Assembly: GCA_024638915.1 (NCBI GenBank)
Contig: JAHEJJ010000016.1
Coordinates: forward strand, 1 to 47,188
Direction of reading: 5' to 3'
DNA from: Robiginitalea sp.
GTDB lineage: Bacteria; Bacteroidota; Bacteroidia; Flavobacteriales; Flavobacteriaceae
DNA length: 47,188 nucleotides
This document shows, piece by piece, positions 37,349 through 44,532 of this stretch; position 1 is the first letter of the stretch, and each line of letters starts with the position of its first letter. The position numbers and the translations under genes were made by a program. The notes beneath the pieces were generated by a model, which saw only the letters and a program-made list of their open reading frames with translations, did no database searches and was not told the origin of the DNA.

Positions 37349-38269
37349 ATGAACTTTTCAACCAACAAGTCCGTATTCCTTTCAAGTACGTATTTGCTTT
37401 TTTCCATGTTGCTTCAGAGCCAGGATATTGAACCGAGAAGATGGGGTTCCCTTCCTCTTGGTGCCCAGGCTATTGGAGCCGGATATGTCTATAGTTTTGG
37501 GGATGTCTTATTCGACCCCATACTGGAAACCCAAGACGTAGAAGTCGATGTTCATTCTATCGCAGCCACCTTTATACACCCTTTCAGACTGGGAAAGAAA
37601 TTTGCGAGATTAGATGTGCTTTTACCTTTAAGCTTTGCACGCTGGGAAGGGCTTTTAAGTGGTGAACCTGCGAGCGTCGAACGCAATGGACTTGCAGATC
37701 CGCGCATACGGTTTTCATTCCATCTATTAGGTCCACCGGCACTAGGCCCGAAAGAACTAAAAGAGTACCTCTTGGAAAATCCCAAATACACAACGATTGG
37801 TGTGTCCCTGGCAGTTACTTTGCCCATTGGTCAATATTCTAACGATAAACTACTGAACCTGAGTCCTAATCAATTCATATTCCGCCCTCAGGCTGGTATA
37901 GTGCACAATTGGGGACTTTGGTCTATTGAATTTACTACCTCCTTACTTTTCTTTACAGATAACAATGATTTTTTTAATAACAGTGATAAAGAACAGAGAC
38001 CACTTTTTTCCAGTCAAGTGCATTTGATAAAATTCTTTCCTTCTCGCGCCTGGGTGGCCATTGGGGCTTCTTTTGGTGGTGGCGGACAGTCTGTGGTAAA
38101 CCGTCAGCCTATCAACGATATACGCGGCAACCTGTTGGGTGGCTTTTCATTTGGCTATCCTTTAGGACAAAAGCAAAATTTAAAACTAACCTATTTCCGA
38201 TCGGAAACGCTGAAGGATATTGGAGCTAACACCAACAATCTTATATTTGGCTGGTCGGTTGCTTTCTAA
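37349..38269 (+). CDS. Outer-membrane beta-barrel, transporter-like protein
   Basis: A 306-residue protein with an N-terminal signal and alternating beta-strand pattern ending in an aromatic residue (WSVAF), as in outer-membrane barrels. Stretches such as GLADPRIRFSFHLLG, VSLAVTLPIGQYSNDKLLNLSPNQFIFRPQAGI and NLKLTYFRSETLKDIGANTNN resemble the family annotated as phenol-degradation meta-pathway transporters. Substrate is unknown. A TAAATTTG at 37166-37173 matches the -7 consensus but lies far upstream, so the promoter is uncertain. The gene stands alone. Confidence 0.7.
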   Translation: MNFSTNKSVFLSSTYLLFSMLLQSQDIEPRRWGSLPLGAQAIGAGYVYSFGDVLFDPILETQDVEVDVHSIAATFIHPFRLGKKFARLDVLLPLSFARWEGLLSGEPASVERNGLADPRIRFSFHLLGPPALGPKELKEYLLENPKYTTIGVSLAVTLPIGQYSNDKLLNLSPNQFIFRPQAGIVHNWGLWSIEFTTSLLFFTDNNDFFNNSDKEQRPLFSSQVHLIKFFPSRAWVAIGASFGGGGQSVVNRQPINDIRGNLLGGFSFGYPLGQKQNLKLTYFRSETLKDIGANTNNLIFGWSVAF

Positions 38270-38382
38270 CTACTTATAATTTACAAGGATAATTTCGGCT
38301 TTTACGTTATTACCTCCGGACTTCTGCTGGGACTGAATTTTAGATTTTAATCTTATATTGCCTTTTTTAAATACCTGATGCT

Positions 38383-38787
38383 ATGATAAATCCAAAAATT
38401 ACCGGACTACTACTTTTTATTTGCACAATCGGCCAGATCCATGCTCAGGAAATGAGCAAAGAGGAACGCAAAGTCCAGATCTTTACCTATGAAGAGAAGG
38501 CCAATCTCCAGAACTGGTTCAATGAGGAGATCAAGCAAATGGAACTCACTGAAGAACGATCGGCCCAGTATAGCGCCGTGATCGTGTACTACGTTGCCAA
38601 AATTGCTAGGCTGGACGATAAGGACCAGGAATTTACCAAAGAGGAATTTAAAGTGAAACTCAATGAATATTTGGGTAAACAGGATAAAGAGCTTCAGGAA
38701 TTTCTTTCGCCAGAGCAATTTGTGATCCACAAGGAGATCTATGGGGAGTTTTTGCGGTCTGCTTATAAGCGCTGGGGGATTGAGTAG
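38383..38787 (+). CDS. Small secreted protein of unknown function
   Basis: A 134-residue protein with signal peptide ending QIHAQE. The mature part is charged and helical (EEKANLQNWFNEEIKQMELTEERSAQYSAVIVYYVAKIARL...), with no recognised domain; it slightly resembles Spy/LTXXQ-type small periplasmic helical proteins, but no repeat motif confirms this. A TATATTG at 38354-38360 could be its -7 element. Its TAG stop is followed after 7 bases by the longest heptamer array. Confidence 0.65.
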   Translation: MINPKITGLLLFICTIGQIHAQEMSKEERKVQIFTYEEKANLQNWFNEEIKQMELTEERSAQYSAVIVYYVAKIARLDDKDQEFTKEEFKVKLNEYLGKQDKELQEFLSPEQFVIHKEIYGEFLRSAYKRWGIE

Positions 38788-38794
38788 GGAATAC

Positions 38795-38920
38795 GACGGA
38801 CGGTAGACGGTGGACGGTAGACGGTAGACGGTGGATGGTGGACGGTAGACGGTGGACGGTGGACGGTGGACGGTAGACGGTGGACGGTGGACGGTGGACG
38901 GTGGACGGTCGATGGTGGAC
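38795..38920 (+). repeat. Heptamer repeat array C (18 units)
   Basis: One degenerate unit (GACGGAC) and 17 in-register units of GGTGGAC or GGTAGAC, with two variants ending in GAT (38830 and 38907). Begins 7 bases after the stop of the secreted protein gene and reads in the same direction. Longest array in the window. Confidence 0.95.
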
Positions 38921-38954
38921 GGTTAAAAGTGGACTCGGAGCACAACGGAGATTT

Positions 38955-38973
38955 CTGCCTGAAGGCAAGGCAG
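38955..38973. other. Short dyad CTGCCT-gaaggca-AGGCAG
   Basis: Perfect 6-bp dyad with a 7-base loop just after array C. No T-run follows, so it is not a convincing terminator. Confidence 0.35.
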
Positions 38974-39147
38974 GCTAACCAAGCGTATAAGGGGGAAGCG
39001 AAGACGGAAAACGGAGAAGGTCGAGGTGGGCCGCGAACGTCCAACAGGGGCAGGTAGAATCCCACCGATAAGCCTGGTAGCCTTTGCTTTTTGTACGATA
39101 GGCTATATCATAATCCTCTTTGGAAGAAAATAATTTTACTTAGTTAA

Positions 39148-40047
39148 ATGAAAAATATTATTAGACAGCCACTCCTTCACTTTTTACTGATTGGGTTCGG
39201 TTTTTTTCTGTTGTTCAAAGTGTTCGGGGACGATGACGATCTTGATTCCAAGACTATCGTAGTAGACAAAGAATCCCTAATGAACTTTTTCCAGTACCGC
39301 TCCAAGGCGTTTAATCAGGAAGTATTCGAAGAACGATTGGCGTCTATGCCCAGGGAAGAACTGGATAAAATGATCAATGATTATATAAGGCAGGAGGTAC
39401 TTTACCGTGAGGCCATGGCTATGGGCCTGGATAAAGAAGATTTTATCATCAAACAAAGGATGATCCAAAAAGTGGAGTTTATCTCACAGGGGATCGCCGA
39501 GGCTGTCACACAGTTGACGGACGATGAAATTAAAAAGTATTACGAGGAGCATATGGAGGGCTATTATGTACAACCCTTTGCTACGTTTACTCATGTTTTC
39601 TTTGATTATGCGATGTGGGGGCGAGAGGAGGCTAAATCGAAGGCGGAGGCTGAGGTGACTTACCTTAATAAAAATAGAGTCACTTTCAACCAGGCACCGA
39701 GCCGTGGCGACCGGTTTTTCTACCATACTAATTACGTTGAGCGCGATCCGGAATACGTGGCCAGTCATTTTGGAACTGAAATGACCAAAGCCATTTTTGA
39801 AGCCAGTCCGTCTGATAAGAACTGGATTGGCCCTTTTCCCTCTGAATATGGTTACCATATTGTAATGCTTACCAAAAATGAACCCGGAAGATATCCTGAT
39901 CTGGATGAAGTGATCAGTCGGGTGACAGACGATGCACAACGTGAATTTACAAGGCAGAAGAACGAAGAGACCATTCAAAGCATCATAGATGAATATGATG
40001 TTAGGGTGACTTTGGAAGTTGATACGGAGGGCGGTAGTGACGGTTGA
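39148..40047 (+). CDS. Membrane-anchored parvulin-type peptidyl-prolyl isomerase
   Basis: A 299-residue protein with one N-terminal transmembrane anchor (PLLHFLLIGFGFFLLFKVF), a SurA/PpiD-like helical chaperone part (about residues 35-120) and a C-terminal rotamase-like domain (about 135-270) with FATFTHVFF, SRGDRF and WIGPFPSEYGYHIVML, matching the parvulin end motif GYHIV. It would assist folding of exported proteins. The stop codon TGA (40045-40047) lies inside the first heptamer of array D, and the last residues GGSDG are repeat-like, so the native C-terminus may have been replaced. The HupE gene two positions downstream may be its functional partner. Confidence 0.85.
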   Translation: MKNIIRQPLLHFLLIGFGFFLLFKVFGDDDDLDSKTIVVDKESLMNFFQYRSKAFNQEVFEERLASMPREELDKMINDYIRQEVLYREAMAMGLDKEDFIIKQRMIQKVEFISQGIAEAVTQLTDDEIKKYYEEHMEGYYVQPFATFTHVFFDYAMWGREEAKSKAEAEVTYLNKNRVTFNQAPSRGDRFFYHTNYVERDPEYVASHFGTEMTKAIFEASPSDKNWIGPFPSEYGYHIVMLTKNEPGRYPDLDEVISRVTDDAQREFTRQKNEETIQSIIDEYDVRVTLEVDTEGGSDG

Positions 40048-40153
40048 TGGTTGACGGTGGACGGTGGACGGATAACGGTAGACGGTGGACGATAGACGGG
40101 GGACGATAGACGGGGGACGGTGGACGGTTGACGGTGGAGGGTGGAGGGTGGAC
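40042..40153 (+). repeat. Heptamer repeat array D (16 units)
   Basis: Sixteen in-register 7-mers, more varied than array C: GGTGGAC, GGTTGAC, GGTAGAC, GATAGAC, GGGGGAC, GGTGGAG. A GATAGAC-GGGGGAC pair is itself duplicated (40091-40118). The first unit contains the stop codon of the isomerase gene. Confidence 0.92.
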
Positions 40154-40203
40154 GATTAGAATGCATATCGATTTCAGTCCTGGCTGATAATTTTGGAGCT
40201 AAG

Positions 40204-40560
40204 ATGGGACGATTTAAAGAGTTAAGAGTATGGCAAGATTCAATGAAGTTGGCCGAACATATATACGGAATAACAAGATTAGGATCATTTGCGAAAGACT
40301 TTGGTCTAAGAAATCAGATACGAAGAGCCGCAGTATCGATATCTTCAAATATTGCGGAGGGTGACGAAAGAGCAACTGATAAGGAAAGTATTTATTATTT
40401 CAATATTGCAAAAGGGTCTACAGCTGAAGTTATTACTCAGTTGAACATAGCATATAGAATTGGATATATCGACAACAACTTATTCGCAGATTTGGAAAAC
40501 AAAGCTGAAAAAATTAGGGCCTCGCTCAAAAATCTTATTGCCGCAAGGAAGAAGAACTAA
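40204..40560 (+). CDS. S23-type four-helix-bundle protein (23S rRNA intervening-sequence protein family)
   Basis: A 118-residue protein of the family first found inside intervening sequences of spirochaete 23S rRNA; the diversity-generating-retroelement protein Avd has the same fold. Hallmarks: FKELRVWQDSMKLAEHIY, IRRAAVSISSNIAEGDER, and KGSTAEVITQLNIAYRIGYI. The molecular role is unproven; members are positively charged and probably bind nucleic acid. The ATG at 40204 matches the usual family start; an open frame further upstream comes from repeat and spacer sequence. No reverse transcriptase is nearby. Heptamer arrays flank it in inverted orientation, and hupE starts 2 bases after its stop. 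Confidence 0.9.
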   Translation: MGRFKELRVWQDSMKLAEHIYGITRLGSFAKDFGLRNQIRRAAVSISSNIAEGDERATDKESIYYFNIAKGSTAEVITQLNIAYRIGYIDNNLFADLENKAEKIRASLKNLIAARKKN

Positions 40561-40562
40561 CC

Positions 40563-41639
40563 ATGTTTAAATTGAAAGATATAATTGAAAGAACCGTCTG
40601 CCGCCTACCGGCCACCATCGGCCCAAAATTGGTTAGTAAGATACTATGGTTATTCGCATTCTTCTTTTACATGACCTTTGCTTCAGCCCACGAGTCGCGC
40701 CCTTTATTCGTAGAAGTAACAGAAAAAGAGGCCGGCGTTTACGAACTGCGCTACAAAATCCCTGCTACCATTCCGGAATTCAACCTCCCTGAAATTTTTC
40801 TACCAGATTCTTTCGAAGCATTGGACCGTATTGTGATTTATCAGACCTCTGTGGGATTTATCAAAAAACAAACATTAAAATCGACTATAGGGCTCAATGG
40901 AGGAGATATTCGGATCAGATATCCGGTAATGAACCCTTCCGTTTCCTGTATTATGAAGGTCGTGCTACTAAACGGACAGAAATTCAACAAACTCCTGGGT
41001 CCGGATGAATTGGTCTGGGCCGTTCCGGAAGAAGAAAGTTGGGCCGCTGTGGCTAAACAATACACCATCCTGGGAATACAACATATCCTCGAAGGTTGGG
41101 ACCACCTGCTATTCCTTATCTGCCTAATGCTGGTAGCCGGGGTTGGTAGAAAGCTATGGATCACAATCACTGGTTTTACCATAGCACATTCAATCACTTT
41201 GGCATTATCGGCCCTTAATGTGGTGCGTTTGCCAATTCCTCCAGTGGAAGCCGTAATTGCCTTAAGTGTGGTTTACCTCGCTGTTGAAATTGCTCTGCAA
41301 AAAAAGGACTCGCTCACTTATCGATATCCCATTGCCGTTTCTTCTTCCTTCGGATTACTGCACGGTTTCGGTTTTGCAGCCGTACTTGCGGACATCGGTT
41401 TGCCGCAGGTGGAAGTGGTCACCAGCCTACTTTTTTTCAATATAGGGGTAGAAATCGGTCAGATCATCTTCATCCTGGGTGTTTTATTCCTATGGGTTTT
41501 GATTCAACGAATCAGAATAGTCAGCAAATTGCACGATTTCAACCTCTCCAGAAGTTTCCTGGAACGTTCAGTTGCCTATTTCTGTGGAATCATCGCCAGC
41601 TACTGGATGATTGAAAGGGTATATGGGTTTATTATTTGA
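40563..41639 (+). CDS. HupE/UreJ-family membrane protein
   Basis: A 358-residue membrane protein. An extracytoplasmic beta-rich region (about residues 43-150) precedes six or seven transmembrane helices with the HupE/UreJ motif ILGIQHILEGWDHLLFLICLML and the later LLHGFGFAAVL. Relatives are implicated in nickel or cobalt transport, but this two-domain type has no proven substrate. The true start is uncertain: the first 26 residues include a stretch (TVCRLPATIG) encoded by degenerate heptamers, and a normal signal peptide (KILWLFAFFFYMTFASA) begins only after it. A TTG at 40629 would give the expected short signal. Confidence 0.85.
   Translation: MFKLKDIIERTVCRLPATIGPKLVSKILWLFAFFFYMTFASAHESRPLFVEVTEKEAGVYELRYKIPATIPEFNLPEIFLPDSFEALDRIVIYQTSVGFIKKQTLKSTIGLNGGDIRIRYPVMNPSVSCIMKVVLLNGQKFNKLLGPDELVWAVPEEESWAAVAKQYTILGIQHILEGWDHLLFLICLMLVAGVGRKLWITITGFTIAHSITLALSALNVVRLPIPPVEAVIALSVVYLAVEIALQKKDSLTYRYPIAVSSSFGLLHGFGFAAVLADIGLPQVEVVTSLLFFNIGVEIGQIIFILGVLFLWVLIQRIRIVSKLHDFNLSRSFLERSVAYFCGIIASYWMIERVYGFII
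40593..40620 (-). repeat. Degenerate heptamer array E inside the hupE 5' region
   Basis: ACCGTCT, GCCGCCT, ACCGGCC, ACCATCG: about four diverged units in the opposite orientation to array D, with the S23 gene between them. All lie in the hupE reading frame. Confidence 0.6.
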
Positions 41640-41682
41640 AAATCTCCTTTGACTACCCCCACATTAAAGGTTTCCTTATATT

Positions 41683-42729
41683 GTGACACATTCAAAGAGT
41701 AAAATCTTGAGGAACCTCTATTTTATCTTTCTTGCTTTTGCATTACTTCATGTTAATTCGGTGACGGCCCAAAGAGATACGCTGGTGCTATCGAACGGCA
41801 ATATGATCATTGGTGAAGTTAAAATTCTCGACAGGGGAATACTAACCATTGAGACCATTTACAGTGACGAGGACTTCAAAATAGAATTCAACAAGGTCCA
41901 TGAAATGATCATCCAAAGGAACTGCCTGATGCTGCTTACCGGCGGGCGAAGGCGCTATGGTAATATAAGAACGGTAGATAAACGATTGGCCGAAATTACC
42001 ACATCAGATCACGGCGTGGAACAGGTACCCCTAAATCAACTCTTTGTTTTACAAGAGGTCGATGACAATTTTTGGCGACGGTTCAGAGGCCGGTTTGATG
42101 TCGGGTACAACCTCACTAAAGCCAACAACAACGCCCAGGTAACCGGGGAGGCAGTCCTGGATTATAACGGGCAGAAATACCTTTCTCAGGCCTCGGTAAA
42201 TCTGTTGAGTTCAACGCGGGATGATGTTGAAGAAACCCGTCGGATCGACGCAAAACTTAACTTCCAGCGGATCCTCAAGAATAATTGGTTCATCAGTGGT
42301 TCGGTTTCGTTTTTGAGAAATACAGAGCAGGCTCTTGACGGCCGGACCAGCCCTAGCCTGGGTGTTGGTAGACTACCCATTAGCACTAATAAACTATACC
42401 TTGCGGTTTCGGCAGGTCTTACGCTTAACATTGAAGACTTTGTAGATGATACACAAAACAAAACCTCGGCCGAACTCTTTTTTGATACGAGTTTTAATAT
42501 GTACAGTTTTAAGAATATAGATCTGATCACCGGTGTACGGTTTTATCCAAGTTTAACCGAAAGTAAACGATACAGAGTAGATTATGATCTGACATTGAAA
42601 TATGACCTCCCGCTCAACCTATATATTAAATTAGGTTTTAACTTTAACTATGATAATCAACCGGCCATTGTGGGTAATGAATTCGACTATATTATCAATA
42701 GTGGTTTTGGATGGAAATTCAACGACTGA
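41683..42729 (+). CDS. DUF481-family outer-membrane protein (copy 1)
   Basis: A protein of up to 348 residues with a signal peptide ending SVTAQ, then a small N-terminal beta domain (RDTLVLSNGNMIIGEVKILDRGILTIETIYSDEDFKIEF) and a C-terminal DUF481 (YdiY-like) beta-barrel ending FGWKFND. The GTG start at 41683 overlaps a -7-like TATATTG (41677-41683), so the TTG at 41707, which gives a normal short signal peptide, may be the real start. Role unknown; salt- or acid-induced outer-membrane proteins belong to the family. It shares close similarity with the gene at 43427. Confidence 0.8.
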   Translation: MTHSKSKILRNLYFIFLAFALLHVNSVTAQRDTLVLSNGNMIIGEVKILDRGILTIETIYSDEDFKIEFNKVHEMIIQRNCLMLLTGGRRRYGNIRTVDKRLAEITTSDHGVEQVPLNQLFVLQEVDDNFWRRFRGRFDVGYNLTKANNNAQVTGEAVLDYNGQKYLSQASVNLLSSTRDDVEETRRIDAKLNFQRILKNNWFISGSVSFLRNTEQALDGRTSPSLGVGRLPISTNKLYLAVSAGLTLNIEDFVDDTQNKTSAELFFDTSFNMYSFKNIDLITGVRFYPSLTESKRYRVDYDLTLKYDLPLNLYIKLGFNFNYDNQPAIVGNEFDYIINSGFGWKFND

Positions 42730-42775
42730 AAACATCCGCTATAACTAATTAAGTTTATTAAATTCCAAATCAGCA

Positions 42776-43285
42776 ATGAACGCAGCCGATTTTCTCTCCT
42801 TTATCCCTCAGCTCCTATATGGTATTGCCCTTGCCGAGTTGTTCAGCCAATGGCGACGTTTCTTCGAAAAGAAATATCGCTACTGGCCCTATATTTTGAG
42901 TACGGTGGTTTTTACGGAGATCGCCATTTGGAATGTATATCTATTCCTCTCTTTTTCCCAGGAAATCTCAACGGCAAACTATTTTCAATATTGGACCTTT
43001 TTGCTCCAACCTATACTATTTTTGCTGATGGTCCATGCCCTGACCCCTGATCCTGAAACGAAAAATACAGAAGCTTATTTCAGGAAACGAATGCCTGTTG
43101 TCTTCGGGCTAATGACTTTATATATCGGGAGTCACCTGATCCCGGGTCTTGACAGTGCAGAGAAACATTTCCTTCCAAGATTGGCAATCATAATTGTTGC
43201 GCTGAGTATTGCCCTGAGCAGAAAAGTTTTCCTTGTCTATCTACTTGGGTTGTTATGGTTGATCAGTCTGTTCTTCAGGCATTGA
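42776..43285 (+). CDS. Multi-pass membrane protein of unknown function
   Basis: A 169-residue protein with about five hydrophobic segments (FIPQLLYGIALAELF, YILSTVVFTEIAIWNVYLFLSF, YWTFLLQPILFLLMVHAL, VVFGLMTLYIGSHLI, LAIIIVALSIAL plus VFLVYLLGLLWLISLFF). No family recognised. It lies 46 bases after DUF481 copy 1 and 141 bases before copy 2, and may be co-transcribed with the first. Confidence 0.7.
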   Translation: MNAADFLSFIPQLLYGIALAELFSQWRRFFEKKYRYWPYILSTVVFTEIAIWNVYLFLSFSQEISTANYFQYWTFLLQPILFLLMVHALTPDPETKNTEAYFRKRMPVVFGLMTLYIGSHLIPGLDSAEKHFLPRLAIIIVALSIALSRKVFLVYLLGLLWLISLFFRH

Positions 43286-43426
43286 ACACAAGAAATTTTT
43301 ATGGGCAGATAATGTAATCCGAACCGTGGTAAGGGACACTTAATCATTCCTTATGTGAAGGTTAATTGACTGCCTTTTGTTATCTTGTGACGATTGTTCA
43401 ACCACCGTTTTAGAAAGATTTCTTTC

Positions 43427-44440
43427 ATGAAACTACTCTTTTGTCTCTTGACGCTTTTGATTGGTTTTCACGCCTTTGGTCAACGGGATACACTCCGCTT
43501 TAAAAACGGCGATGTCATGGTAGGTGAGGTGAAAAATTTGTCCACTGGGGTTTTGACGGTTAAGACCAGATATAGCAAAAAGGATTTTAATATCAAGTTC
43601 AACAGGGTCGGGGAAATGATCATCGAACGAAAGTGCATCGTTGTACTGACCCAGGGGCAGAATCGTTTTGGATATGTGAGAAGCACAGATGACGGTAAGA
43701 TCAGTATTACCGAAAACGACGGCAATGTTATTCTGGTACCCATCAACCAGATCAGCTCACTGCAGGAAGTGGATGATAATTTCCTGAGCCGATTCCGCGG
43801 CGCTATTGATATTGGTGCTAATTTAACCAAAGCCAACAACAACCGTCAGCTTAATACCTCGATGCGTGTATCTTATACCGGACAAAAATGGCTGATAGAC
43901 GGCACACTGGATATAAACATCTCTACCCAGGACAGTGTGGCCGAAACCAGCAGAACCGATGCAAGTATAGAAAGTTTAAGGCTACTCAGGAATAATTATT
44001 TTGTCATTGTAGATGTTTCTTTCCTTCAAAATACAACACAGGCCCTGGATGCCAGGATAAGCCCAAGTCTGGGTATAGGAAAGTTTATTGTCAACACCAA
44101 CAGAATGTATTTGGGGCTTTCCATTGGTATTAACTACAATATTGAGCGATTTGTTGATAACGCTCAAGATCGTCAATCTACTGAAGCGTTTTTTGCGGCC
44201 GGCCTAAATATGTTTGATTTTGAGAAAATTGACATCACAACAAATTTAAGACTGCTACCCAGCTTGTCTGAACAGGAGCGATTTAGGATTGATTACAATT
44301 TTAAGATCAAGTATAAGATTATCAAGGATTTTTACATCAGTGCAGGACTAACCATTAACTATGATAACCAGCCAGCGACTATCGGGCAAGATTTTGACTA
44401 TGTTGTGAATACTGGGTTTGGTTGGAAATTTAATGAATGA
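43427..44440 (+). CDS. DUF481-family outer-membrane protein (copy 2)
   Basis: A 337-residue paralogue of the protein encoded at 41683: signal MKLLFCLLTLLIGFHAFGQ, N-terminal RDTLRFKNGDVMVGEVKNLSTGVLTVKT, a linking LQEVDDNFLSRFRGAIDIGANLTKANNN, and a C-terminal barrel ending FGWKFNE. The ATG at 43427 is preferred to an upstream TTG at 43394. A TATCTTG (43381-43387) stands in a place equivalent to the -7-like element of copy 1, suggesting separate promoters. Function unknown. Confidence 0.85.
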   Translation: MKLLFCLLTLLIGFHAFGQRDTLRFKNGDVMVGEVKNLSTGVLTVKTRYSKKDFNIKFNRVGEMIIERKCIVVLTQGQNRFGYVRSTDDGKISITENDGNVILVPINQISSLQEVDDNFLSRFRGAIDIGANLTKANNNRQLNTSMRVSYTGQKWLIDGTLDINISTQDSVAETSRTDASIESLRLLRNNYFVIVDVSFLQNTTQALDARISPSLGIGKFIVNTNRMYLGLSIGINYNIERFVDNAQDRQSTEAFFAAGLNMFDFEKIDITTNLRLLPSLSEQERFRIDYNFKIKYKIIKDFYISAGLTINYDNQPATIGQDFDYVVNTGFGWKFNE

Positions 44441-44532
44441 ACTGTTCCAAATATTTTGAATGATGCAATCTGCTTAAGCAAATATTATACATTAGGGCCT
44501 TGAAATTATTATCTTAAAACCAAAAGATACCA

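Larger units (their letters stand above)
38788..39147. other. Gene-free region with heptamer array and hairpin
   Basis: A 360-base stretch holding the 18-unit heptamer array in its first third, a CTGCCT/AGGCAG hairpin, and an A/T-rich lead-in to the next gene. Open frames across it are artefacts of the array. Confidence 0.7.

Noticed and set aside
38795-38920. Possible CRISPR array
   Set aside because: Units are 7 bases, contiguous and without unique spacers; no cas genes are present.
38660-39065. Open frames on both strands across array C encoding PSTVHRP-like peptides
   Set aside because: A stop-free heptamer repeat gives open frames in several registers with a 7-residue period; no start context, no family, and they overlap real gene ends.
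39975-40166. Minus-strand open frame over array D
   Set aside because: Same repeat artefact; it is antisense to the isomerase 3' end and the array.
40032-40620. Diversity-generating retroelement, because S23 and Avd share a fold
   Set aside because: No reverse transcriptase, template repeat or variable repeat is seen in the window.
44471-44480. Palindrome TGCTTAAGCA upstream of the ROK kinase
   Set aside because: Ten-base A/T-rich palindromes are expected by chance at this window size and there is no second copy or regulator to pair with it.
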